Positions 6,599 through 12,587 of a stretch of 17,928 nt of DNA are shown in pieces (the first letter of the stretch is position 1; each line of letters starts with the position of its first letter). The stretch spans positions 1 through 17,928 of the forward strand of contig PEXZ01000008.1 in the NCBI GenBank assembly GCA_002763345.1, read 5' to 3'. The notes beneath the pieces were generated by a model. That model saw nothing but the letters and a program-made list of their open reading frames with translations, was not told the origin of the DNA and searched no databases. The stretch is from Candidatus Micrarchaeota archaeon CG08_land_8_20_14_0_20_59_11 (GTDB lineage Archaea; Micrarchaeota; Micrarchaeia; Norongarragalinales; Norongarragalinaceae). Both the position numbers and the translations under genes were made by a program.

Positions 6599-6671
6599 GG
6601 GGCCGTGGGGTAGCCTGGCATCCTACCAGCTTCGGGAGCTGGTGACCTGAGTCCGAATCTCAGCGGCCCCA
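6599..6671 (+). tRNA. tRNA-Pro(CGG)
   Basis: Acceptor GGGGCCG pairs perfectly with CGGCCCC (6664-6670), discriminator A at 6671. The D arm is GGGT...ATCC. The anticodon stem CCAGC/GCTGG holds loop TTCGGGA, anticodon CGG, a proline codon reader. The T stem CTGAG/CTCAG encloses TCCGAAT. CCA is not encoded and there is no intron. The body (GGGGCCGTGGGGTAGCCTGG) is the usual archaeal tRNA-Pro sequence. Confidence 0.93.
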
Positions 6672-6673
6672 CT

Positions 6674-6688
6674 CGCATTTTAAATGCG
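6674..6688 (+). promoter_or_regulatory. palindromic TATA region of the channel-aspS unit
   Basis: CGCATTT-T-AAATGCG is a perfect 7+1+7 palindrome three bases after tRNA-Pro. Its TTTTAAAT core is about 34 nt before ATG 6715, which would leave a short leader containing GGTG at 6703-6706. A TATA box embedded in a palindrome could be a repressor site. Confidence 0.5.
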
Positions 6689-6714
6689 TTCGGAGTAATA
6701 TCTGCGGTGCGGAC

Positions 6715-7080
6715 ATGGAGCAAAGAGCGAAGGTAATCGCGGCGATAGTTTCGCTGTTCCTCATATGGACTGGCGGCTCGGTGGTTTACCACTATGTCGA
6801 AGGCTGGTGCTGGCTCGATTCCTTCTATTTCGGCGCCACGACCCTGACCACCGTCGGATACGGCGACCGCTATCCCGTCACCGATACGGGCAAGATTTTC
6901 ACGATATTCTTCGTGTTCATAGGCATCTCCATCGCGCTCTACGCCCTCGGCGTTGCCGGCGAGTATTACGCAGAACGCCGAGTTGAGGCGCGCGTCATCG
7001 AGCATCTGGCGGAGAAGAACAAGACGCACTCCCTCCGCGAGCACATGAGGCTGACACGCAACGGGGGGAAGCACGAATGA
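6715..7080 (+). CDS. two-TM potassium channel without RCK domain
   Basis: The 121-aa protein has TM1 (~7-28), a pore helix (~33-44), the K+ selectivity filter TTVGYGD (45-51) and TM2 (~60-82), i.e. the KcsA/MthK-type pore module that works as a tetramer. YPVTDTGKIFTIFFVFIGI after the filter is the usual start of the inner helix. The C-terminus is a short, charged, helical tail of ~35 residues (ERRVEARVIEHLAEKNKTH) instead of a regulatory RCK domain, so gating is not obvious. A Shine-Dalgarno GGTG lies 8 nt before the ATG. The stop overlaps the start of aspS (ATGA), an unusual coupling of an ion channel with a synthetase. Confidence 0.92.
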   Translation: MEQRAKVIAAIVSLFLIWTGGSVVYHYVEGWCWLDSFYFGATTLTTVGYGDRYPVTDTGKIFTIFFVFIGISIALYALGVAGEYYAERRVEARVIEHLAEKNKTHSLREHMRLTRNGGKHE

Positions 7081-8375
7081 TGCGCACCCACTACGCGGCG
7101 GACGTCAAGCCGTCGATGGACGGAAAAACCGTAACCGTAGCTGGCTGGACGCACGAAACGCGCGACTTGGGCGGGCTTGAGTTCGTCATCCTCCGCGACC
7201 GCAGCGGGCTAGTCCAGATTACCGTCAAGAAAAAAGAGGCTGACGCGAAGCTCGTAGAAATCGCCAAGAAGCTCGTCAAGGAGACCGCGATTGTTTGCAC
7301 TGGCGTCGTGAAGTCGAGCAAGATGGCGCCGGGCGGCGTTGAAATAATTCCTTCAGAGATGAGCGTCGTCGGCGAGGTTTTCAAGACGGTTCCCTTCGAG
7401 GTTACGGGTAAGGTTCCTGCTGATTTGGACGTGCGGCTCGACAACCGTTTCATCGATTTGCGGCGCATCGAAACTAATGCGCTGTTCCGCATCCGCAGCG
7501 AAACCATGCGCGCCTTCCGCGCTTCCTGCGAGGCGCAGGGATGCCAGGAAATCACGACGCCGGTTCTCGTCAGTTCCTCAACCGAGGGCGGCGCGGACGT
7601 GTTCAGGGTGGACTATTTCGGCAAGGAGGCGTTCCTCGCGCAGTCGCCGCAGCTCTACAAGCAACTCGCGGTAATCGGCGGGATGGACCGCGTGTTCATG
7701 GTTTCGCCCGTGTTCCGCGCCGAAAAGCACAACACCACCCAGCATCTGAACGAGGTGACGCAGATGGACGTAGAACTCGGCTTCGCGGATGAGGAGGATG
7801 CGCTCGCCGCGTTGGAAAAAACGTTCATCGACATCCTCGCCGACGTTTCCAAGACGCGCGCAGCAGAACTCAAAACGCTCGGCGCGTCTATCACCGTTCC
7901 GAAGTCGCTCAAGCGCTTCACCTACGCACAGGCGGTGGACGCGCTCAACGACGCGGGGTTCCCGATGGAGTGGGGGAGTGATTTTTCAAAGGAGGCGGAA
8001 GCGCGCATCCCCGATGCGCTCGGCGCGGAGGCGTTCTTCATAACGCGCTGGCCAACCAAGGCGCGCGCGTTCTACAGTATGCCTTCCGAAGCGGATCCCG
8101 AGATATGCCTCGCCTACGACCTGGTTTATCGGGGCGTCGAGGTGGCGAGCGGCGCGCAGCGGATTCACGAACCGGAACTTCTAGTCAAGCAGCTCAAATA
8201 TCACGGGCTCAGGCCATCGAATTTCGAGCGCTACGTCGACGCGTTCAGGTACGGCGCCCCCCCGCACGCCGGCTGGAGCATAGGGTGCGAGCGGCTGCTC
8301 ATGCAGTTGTGCAACCTGAAGAATATCCGCGAGGCGGCGCTGTTCCCGAGAGACCGCGTGCGGCTCACGCCTTGA
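7077..8375 (+). CDS. aspS: aspartyl-tRNA synthetase, archaeal type
   Basis: This 432-aa class II synthetase charges tRNA-Asp. It has an N-terminal OB fold (~15-105; VAGWTHETRDLGG), the hinge DNRFIDLRR (122-130), the STEGGADVF flipping loop (168-176), QSPQLYKQ (189-196), motif 2 with FRAEKHNTTQHLNE (R214, E216), and motif 3 GWSIGCERLL. It lacks the bacterial GAD insertion and ends in the usual FPRDRVRLTP. At the anticodon-loop positions that distinguish enzyme types it carries H26 and P85; archaeal non-discriminating enzymes have W26 and K85. This suggests a discriminating enzyme, specific for tRNA-Asp, and implies that tRNA-Asn is charged by another route such as AsnRS. It starts by a 4-nt overlap with the channel gene and ends 11 nt inside the convergent alaS. 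Confidence 0.97.
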   Translation: MMRTHYAADVKPSMDGKTVTVAGWTHETRDLGGLEFVILRDRSGLVQITVKKKEADAKLVEIAKKLVKETAIVCTGVVKSSKMAPGGVEIIPSEMSVVGEVFKTVPFEVTGKVPADLDVRLDNRFIDLRRIETNALFRIRSETMRAFRASCEAQGCQEITTPVLVSSSTEGGADVFRVDYFGKEAFLAQSPQLYKQLAVIGGMDRVFMVSPVFRAEKHNTTQHLNEVTQMDVELGFADEEDALAALEKTFIDILADVSKTRAAELKTLGASITVPKSLKRFTYAQAVDALNDAGFPMEWGSDFSKEAEARIPDALGAEAFFITRWPTKARAFYSMPSEADPEICLAYDLVYRGVEVASGAQRIHEPELLVKQLKYHGLRPSNFERYVDAFRYGAPPHAGWSIGCERLLMQLCNLKNIREAALFPRDRVRLTP

Positions 8376-10968
8376 GTTTCCCGCGCGCGAAATCCCTTTT
8401 TCCGCCGCCTACTGCGCCAGTCTCCTTCAGCAGCGCGACGGCGTCGTTTTTGCTCTTCGCGTGAGTTGCGGCGAAAACAAATCCCTCCTCGGTAATTATG
8501 ACCGCGTCGGCTCCTTCCTTCGCAATCGCAATCGCCAGCTTCTGCGCAACCTCCTGGGCAGCGGCTATAGTTTTTTTCACCGTCCCCCCCTTCGCTTCCA
8601 CCGCGTATTCCTTCGCCTTCAGCAGTGCGTTCTCCCCCGATAGCTTTTCAATCTCCTTGCCGCGCCGCTTCCATTCCTCGAAGAACCTGCCGACGGTTTT
8701 CGGCAGCTCGTCCCTGTGCACCCCTATGACGCCGCGCGCCTCCTCGATGATGCGTTCGTCGCTCTGGAACTGTGCAAGCGCCGCGAGCCCCGTCTTGAAA
8801 TACAGCCGCACGACCCCGTCCTGCACCTGCTCGCTCTGGACAATCTTCGCGAGCCCTATTTCCTGCGTGCTGTTGCAGTGCAAGCCGCCGCACGCCTGCA
8901 CGTCGAACCCGTCGATTTCGACTATGCGGATGCGCCTCCCGATTGCCCCCCCTCCCTGATACAGCCGGAACCCGTACTTCCGCTCCGCCTCGCCGCGGTC
9001 CATTTCCCTCGACGTGATTTTCCTTCCCTCGAGCACGGTCCTGTTGGCGAGTTCCTCGATGGCTGCTTTTTCCTCGTTTGATAATTTTCTGTAGTGCGTT
9101 ATGTCGACGTGCGCGATGTCCTCCTCCTTCTTGCTGCCGCACTGCCAGACGTGCCTGCCGAGAAGCCTTCGGGCGGATTGTATCAGCACGTGAGTTGCGC
9201 TGTGGTGCCTGCGGATTGCCTGCCTGCGTTCCGCGTCAACACGCATCTTCACATTCTGCCCTTTCTTGAAGGTATGTGCGCCGACGTGATGCATCACGAC
9301 GCCGCCTTTTTTCTGCGCGTCCGTGACGGCCGCGCCGTCAATCCAGCCGTGGTCGGCGGTCTGCCCTCCGCCTTCAGGATAGAACAGCGTTCCGTCGAGC
9401 GCCACCCAGTCCTTTCCCGTTGCGACGACCTTCGCTTCCCCGTCAAGTTTTTCCGTTTCATAGTAGAGCAATTTGGTAGCGGGCGCCTCCGTCGTTATTC
9501 CCGTTCCCCCCTTCTCTTCCATGATGTGTTTGTTCGTGAGCTTCCCGTAGAATTCCGTCGAGACGCGCAGCGTCTTTCCAGCCGTTGCGGCGGCTTTTTC
9601 GAGAATCTCGGGGGTTACGCCGTTGCTTTCGTAAAGCGAAGCCATATTATCGGCGTCGATTTCTCCGCCCTTCGCCACAATCTCGCCTGCGATGCGTTTC
9701 GCCTTCACCATGCTTTCCGCGTACTTGCGCTTCTCCTCGCCCATGATTTTCTGCGCCGAGTCAAGCCCTTCCGAAAGCTCCGGGAACAGGGGCTTTAGGT
9801 CCGCGGCGTGCATCTCCATGACGCGCATCAGGTCGAAGTCGAACCCGTACTCGTTCATGAAGGAAAATGCGCGCCGCGCCAGCACGCGCAGGTTGTATCC
9901 GCCGGCGGTGTTCGAGGGCAGCGCGCCGTCCGTCAGCGCGAAAAGCAGCGTGCGCGAGTGATCCGCGATGGCGTAGACGCCCTGCATCGGCGCGATCGTG
10001 TCCTCCATCTCCCTCAGCGTGATGCCGAGCTTCTTCGCGATTTTCTCGCGCTCCTCCCGCAGGTCGTGCACGGATTCCACGTCAAGCCCGGAGCTCAGTG
10101 CGGCGTAGCGTGCGAAAAGCGGCGTTTCGCGTATGCCCGCCCCCGACTTCATGAATTCAATCTCGCGCGGGAATGACGCATCGTAGATGGTGCGCGCGCC
10201 GGTGTAATACCACAGCAGCCTCTCAAAACCCCAGCCCACGTCTATGACGCGCGTCGGCAATTCCTTCTTCTGCCCGCCGTCAAGGTAGTACTGCATGAAC
10301 ACGCTGTTCACGAGTTCCGAGCCGTCGGCGAACGTCTCGATGCACGGCCCGAACGCGCTGAAGTCGGGCATGTTCCAGACGTCTTCGGTGTACGTCAGCT
10401 TCTTCCTGTCGATTCCGAGCACGTCCCTCAGGCAGCCGTAGTTCAGCTCTATGCACTTCTCGCGCCAGTACCCGTTCCTCCCGAAGGAGTGCTGACCCGC
10501 CATCATGAACGACGACAGATGCCTGCCGGTGACGCCGATGTTCGCGATGTCCGGGAAGCGCAGGCAAATCTGCGGCACCATCAGCGGGTTCTCGGGATAT
10601 TCGAAAACGATGCGCCCGGCTTCAAGGCGCTGGAAGTCAACTATGCTCGCAATCGTGAAGTAAAGGTCGTCGCGCCACCTGCTCAACACAGGATAGCGCG
10701 GTATGACCGAATGACCATTCTTCTTCCAAAAATCCGCAAATTTCTTCCAGAAGTCAGCGTAACCCATTACTCTCGGCTTTTCCCTGAAGAATGAGTATTC
10801 CCTGTGCGCGGAGTCGCCGCAATCCTGCCCCTCCTCAAGCGCCCAGTAGCCCTTGCCGCATTTTTTGCACGTGAAGCGTGAGAACCCCTCTTTTCCGAAG
10901 AGCGGGACCTCGTAGTGGCGCTTGTAGTCCTTCGAGAATTCCTTCCGCAACTCGTCCTTCGACGCCAT
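8365..10968 (-). CDS. alaS: alanyl-tRNA synthetase, archaeal type
   Basis: The 867-aa enzyme has the archaeal N-terminal zinc site CKKC (34-37) with C50 and H55; family members usually have Cys where H55 stands. The class II core includes SIVDFQRLEAGR, MVPQICLRFPDIANIG and GWGFERLLWYYTG. The editing domain, which removes mischarged Ser or Gly, has HHSATH (HxxxH) and CGGLHC (CxxxH) zinc residues. A coiled-coil linker and a short C-Ala domain ending in a GGGKRDFARG tail complete the protein, at or slightly below the usual archaeal length. ATG 10968 has a TATA box 25 nt upstream (leaderless). The 3' end overlaps aspS by 11 nt. RNase P RNA lies directly upstream on the same strand. Confidence 0.98.
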   Translation of the reverse strand: MASKDELRKEFSKDYKRHYEVPLFGKEGFSRFTCKKCGKGYWALEEGQDCGDSAHREYSFFREKPRVMGYADFWKKFADFWKKNGHSVIPRYPVLSRWRDDLYFTIASIVDFQRLEAGRIVFEYPENPLMVPQICLRFPDIANIGVTGRHLSSFMMAGQHSFGRNGYWREKCIELNYGCLRDVLGIDRKKLTYTEDVWNMPDFSAFGPCIETFADGSELVNSVFMQYYLDGGQKKELPTRVIDVGWGFERLLWYYTGARTIYDASFPREIEFMKSGAGIRETPLFARYAALSSGLDVESVHDLREEREKIAKKLGITLREMEDTIAPMQGVYAIADHSRTLLFALTDGALPSNTAGGYNLRVLARRAFSFMNEYGFDFDLMRVMEMHAADLKPLFPELSEGLDSAQKIMGEEKRKYAESMVKAKRIAGEIVAKGGEIDADNMASLYESNGVTPEILEKAAATAGKTLRVSTEFYGKLTNKHIMEEKGGTGITTEAPATKLLYYETEKLDGEAKVVATGKDWVALDGTLFYPEGGGQTADHGWIDGAAVTDAQKKGGVVMHHVGAHTFKKGQNVKMRVDAERRQAIRRHHSATHVLIQSARRLLGRHVWQCGSKKEEDIAHVDITHYRKLSNEEKAAIEELANRTVLEGRKITSREMDRGEAERKYGFRLYQGGGAIGRRIRIVEIDGFDVQACGGLHCNSTQEIGLAKIVQSEQVQDGVVRLYFKTGLAALAQFQSDERIIEEARGVIGVHRDELPKTVGRFFEEWKRRGKEIEKLSGENALLKAKEYAVEAKGGTVKKTIAAAQEVAQKLAIAIAKEGADAVIITEEGFVFAATHAKSKNDAVALLKETGAVGGGKRDFARGKLKA

Positions 10969-10987
10969 GCAGAAACCACGCCGTCGC

Positions 10988-10998
10988 TATTAAAATAT
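10988..10998 (-). promoter_or_regulatory. TATA box of alaS
   Basis: ATATTTTAATA on the minus strand is centred 25 nt before ATG 10968. It lies only a few bases after the 3' end of the RNase P RNA. Confidence 0.65.
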
Positions 10999-11002
10999 GA
11001 GT

Positions 11003-11289
11003 GGGACGGCGAGTCCGTAGCCCGCCTTCTGTTGTCCATGGCATTCGACTTAGCGTCCTCGGCCCGAAGGCTTCGAACTTGCACCAAGCGCGGCGCGTTT
11101 CATCCGTTCTTCTGGGAAAGTCCTGTTCGTCATCCTGCTCCCGAAGCGGTTTCGTTTCTGTTCCGCGCTCCCGCCTTAGGCGGGGATGCTTGCGCATCTA
11201 TGTGTTTGCTTTCGCAAATGGTGGGCGGAACTTCCTCAGCCTCCTCCGTTTGACGGGAGGATACCGACAGCCATGCAACCCGCCGTCCC
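11003..11289 (-). ncRNA. rnpB: RNase P RNA
   Basis: This is the catalytic RNA of RNase P, which matures tRNA 5' ends. The minus strand begins GGGACGGCG (11289-11281) and ends CGCCGTCCC (11011-11003), a perfect 9-bp P1. Between them are the CR-I block GAGGAAGTTCCGCC, the GCGGAACAGAAACGAAACCGC-like CR-II/III region, several GC-rich hairpins (for example GATGCGCAAGCATC and CCCGCCTAAGGCGGG), and the CR-V block ACAGAAGGCGGGCTACGG, which closes helix P4 with CR-I. The length of ~287 nt is in the archaeal range. A TATA-like GATTAATAAG is 25 nt upstream of the predicted 5' end. Open frames across this stretch are spurious. Confidence 0.93.
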
Positions 11290-11308
11290 GTAATTATTAC
11301 GCAAATCG

Positions 11309-11318
11309 CTTATTAATC
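11309..11318 (-). promoter_or_regulatory. TATA box of RNase P RNA
   Basis: GATTAATAAG on the minus strand is about 25 nt from the predicted RNA 5' end at 11289. Confidence 0.6.
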
Positions 11319-11344
11319 CGTTTGTCCAAGCGCCCGCCCCATGC

Positions 11345-11360
11345 CCCTCTCTATAGAGGG
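11345..11360. other. perfect hairpin CCCTCT-CTAT-AGAGGG
   Basis: A 6-bp stem with a 4-nt loop lies between poly-lysine unit B and the RNase P promoter. On the minus strand it is preceded by a long pyrimidine tract. It may help end the unit B transcript; no T-run follows it. Confidence 0.45.
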
Positions 11361-11378
11361 CGAGAAAAGAAGAAAGAG

Positions 11379-11463
11379 AAATCAAGGCAACGAACTTCAG
11401 AATTCGGTGCGACTGCGGTCGCTTTATTTCTTCTTTTTCTTCTTCTTCATTATTGTTTTCACC
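11379..11463 (-). repeat. poly-lysine unit, copy B
   Basis: Minus-strand order: GGTGAAAACAATA, ATG plus seven Lys codons and TAA, a GCGAC-CGCA-GTCGC hairpin, a variable stretch, and GTTGCCTTGATTT at 11391-11379, followed by a pyrimidine-rich tract. The first ~40 nt and the 13-nt tail are shared with copy A (11550-11630); the spacer between them is not. Confidence 0.8.
11424..11450 (-). CDS. poly-lysine micro-ORF B (Met + 7 Lys)
   Basis: ATG is followed by seven lysine codons (AAG AAG AAG AAA AAG AAG AAA) and TAA. A GGTG Shine-Dalgarno core sits nine bases before the ATG, within GGAGGCGGTG. A TATA-like TTATATA at 11509-11515 predicts a transcript start near 11487. An upstream in-frame GTG would give VKTI before the Met. 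The product would be extremely basic and only 8 residues long, so a role in the act of translation (pausing at a lysine run), or an RNA-level role for the transcript, is as likely as a functional peptide. The match to copy A, with exactly one lysine codon fewer, keeps the frame. I know no family for it. Confidence 0.4.
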   Translation of the reverse strand: MKKKKKKK

Positions 11464-11508
11464 GCCTCCAGTTCTAACACCAGGGGCGAATCCATCAAAC
11501 AAAAGAAG

Positions 11509-11515
11509 TATATAA
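11509..11515 (-). promoter_or_regulatory. TATA box of poly-lysine unit B
   Basis: TTATATA on the minus strand, shared as part of a longer similar string (ATATACTYC) with the box of unit A. It lies about 60 nt before the micro-ORF. Confidence 0.5.
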
Positions 11516-11549
11516 GCTTTTTGCAAATTTTCTAAAAACAGGGAAGGGA

Positions 11550-11630
11550 AAATCAAGGCAACGGGAACTGTTCCGCTTTCAACGGAATTATTTCTTCTTC
11601 TTTTTCTTCTTCTTCATTATTGTTTTCACC
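11550..11630 (-). repeat. poly-lysine unit, copy A
   Basis: The order is the same as in copy B: GGTGAAAACAATA, ATG plus eight Lys codons and TAA, a TTCCG-loop-CGGAA hairpin, a spacer, and GTTGCCTTGATTT at 11562-11550, followed by TTCCCTTCCCTGTTTTT. The hairpin has a different sequence from copy B but the same 5-bp size and the same place after the stop codon. Confidence 0.8.
11588..11617 (-). CDS. poly-lysine micro-ORF A (Met + 8 Lys)
   Basis: ATG is followed by eight lysine codons arranged as two AAG-AAG-AAG-AAA blocks, then TAA. A GGGGTG Shine-Dalgarno site lies nine bases before the ATG. The TATA-like element at 11664-11670 predicts a transcript start near 11641, leaving a ~24-nt leader that carries this site. 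The same element faces the metalloprotease gene on the other strand. As for copy B, the product is too short for a known family; translation pausing, a leader-type role or a structural RNA role are all possible. A slippage-prone simple repeat cannot be excluded, but conservation of the flanking ribosome site and tail argues for function. Confidence 0.4.
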   Translation of the reverse strand: MKKKKKKKK

Positions 11631-11663
11631 CCATTAAGTGATGCATTCATGATTCACGCGGAG

Positions 11664-11670
11664 TATATAT
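11664..11670. promoter_or_regulatory. shared TATA box of poly-lysine unit A and the metalloprotease gene
   Basis: TATATAT is centred 26 nt before ATG 11693 on the plus strand, fitting a leaderless transcript. On the minus strand it precedes poly-lysine unit A, with a predicted start near 11641. Confidence 0.6.
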
Positions 11671-11692
11671 TCGTTTGCGCGGTTTTTTTTGC

Positions 11693-12403
11693 ATGGAAAA
11701 TTCCGCGCTGGAGGAGGCATTTTACTCCGCGGCGGCTATTCTCGGCGAAAACGCGTTCGTCGAGGCGCGCTTTCGCAGGCGCGCGGGGCTCGGCGCGAGC
11801 GTTCGCCTGCGCAACGGAAAAATCTTCGCGTCGGTAAGCGACGGCTACGCCGCGGCGCCGAGGGGCGTTCTCGTCGGGCTCGCATTATCGCTTCTCAGTC
11901 GCATATACCGCAAGCACATCAGTTCCCCCTATATCGACGAATACAAAGAGTTTTCCTCTCGCGAAAGCGTCTCCGAACTGCACGACGTGTTGCGGAAGAG
12001 GAGCGGAAGGAGGCGAAAGGAGAGCGCGAAGGGAAGGACGTACGATTTGGCGGAAATGATGATGCGCGTCCGTTCCGAATACGCCGGCGTTCTCGCAGGA
12101 ATTTCTTGCCCGTCCATCGTCTGGTCCAAATCCGAGGGCAGCCGCGTCCTCGGCTTCCACGACTCCGCGTTCTCGCAAATCGTAATCAGCAAAATCCTCG
12201 ACAACCCGCGCGTGCCAGAATTCGTCGTGGAGTACGTCGTCTATCACGAATTGCTGCACTGCAAGCACCGCGTGCGCTTTCAGAGGGGAAGGAGCATGAG
12301 AAGAACGGTGCATCCCTTGGAATTCAAAAACGACGAGAAGAAATTCCGATACTACGCCGCCGCTAACGCTTGGCTGTCACATTCTCGAGGAATCCTCGCT
12401 TGA
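11693..12403 (+). CDS. SprT-like zinc metalloprotease
   Basis: The 236-aa protein has the zinc-protease motif YHELLH (H185, E186, H189) followed by VHPLEFKNDEKKF with H207 as the likely third ligand, the layout of SprT-like and related (YgjP/DUF45) metallopeptidases. A preceding segment (LGFHDSAFSQIVISKILD) resembles the strand-rich 'G.y......I.ls..L' approach to the HExxH helix in those families. The N-terminal ~130 residues include a basic linker (RKRSGRRRKESAKG, 101-114) that may bind nucleic acid. SprT/Spartan proteins act on DNA-protein crosslinks; that role here is only a possibility. ATG 11693 is chosen over an upstream in-frame TTG because a TATA box lies 26 nt before it. The 3' end overlaps the convergent zinc-ribbon gene by 41 nt. 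Confidence 0.8.
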   Translation: MENSALEEAFYSAAAILGENAFVEARFRRRAGLGASVRLRNGKIFASVSDGYAAAPRGVLVGLALSLLSRIYRKHISSPYIDEYKEFSSRESVSELHDVLRKRSGRRRKESAKGRTYDLAEMMMRVRSEYAGVLAGISCPSIVWSKSEGSRVLGFHDSAFSQIVISKILDNPRVPEFVVEYVVYHELLHCKHRVRFQRGRSMRRTVHPLEFKNDEKKFRYYAAANAWLSHSRGILA

Positions 12404-12530
12404 CGACGTATTCCTCGCGGCAGTTCGGGCACACCATCGTGCCGCCGTTGGGGTTCAGCCTTATTCCGTATCCGTGCTTGGAAAAGCAGTTCCTGCAGTT
12501 CAGTATGAAGTCGTCGCCGACAACTGTCAT
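12363..12530 (-). CDS. 55-aa zinc-ribbon protein
   Basis: ATG 12530 to TAG 12363-12365 gives a 55-aa protein with two CxxC knuckles: NCRNC (C12, C15) and VCPNC (C35, C38), 19 residues apart, the spacing of a small zinc ribbon. The sequence between (GYGIRLNPNGGTM) reads as two short strands. Lone zinc ribbons of this kind occur widely in archaea and often bind nucleic acid or proteins; no specific role can be given. A GAGGCG stretch about 10 nt before the ATG may act as ribosome site, and a TATA-like GGTTTAAATT lies at 12578-12587. The last 41 nt overlap the convergent metalloprotease gene. The Cys pattern makes a chance frame unlikely. Confidence 0.75.
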   Translation of the reverse strand: MTVVGDDFILNCRNCFSKHGYGIRLNPNGGTMVCPNCREEYVVKRGFLENVTAKR

Positions 12531-12577
12531 GATGGGTTTCGCCTCTTTTTTGCGTTGGGGAAAGTTCTGCGCTGCGG

Positions 12578-12587
12578 AATTTAAACC
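12578..12587 (-). promoter_or_regulatory. TATA box of the zinc-ribbon gene
   Basis: GGTTTAAATT on the minus strand predicts a start near 12556 and a ~25-nt leader. The box touches the sppA stop codon (12587-12589). Confidence 0.45.

Noticed and set aside
8716..9798. Long plus-strand open frames (for example 9094-9798, 234 aa)
   Set aside because: They are antisense to alaS, have unnatural composition and no recognisable motif; alaS is certain.
11001..11477. Plus-strand open frame of 158 aa across the RNase P RNA
   Set aside because: It runs antisense through a structured RNA gene and the poly-lysine unit and has no protein-like composition.
11236..11556. Minus-strand 106-aa open frame with an N-N-N-E-E-E-E-K-E-E run
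   Set aside because: This is the out-of-frame reading of poly-lysine unit B; it lacks a ribosome site at its start and continues into RNase P RNA.
11588..11617. The lysine codon runs as mere simple-sequence repeats
   Set aside because: Not fully excluded, but shared sequence on both sides, ribosome sites, hairpins and TATA boxes in both copies argue against pure slippage.
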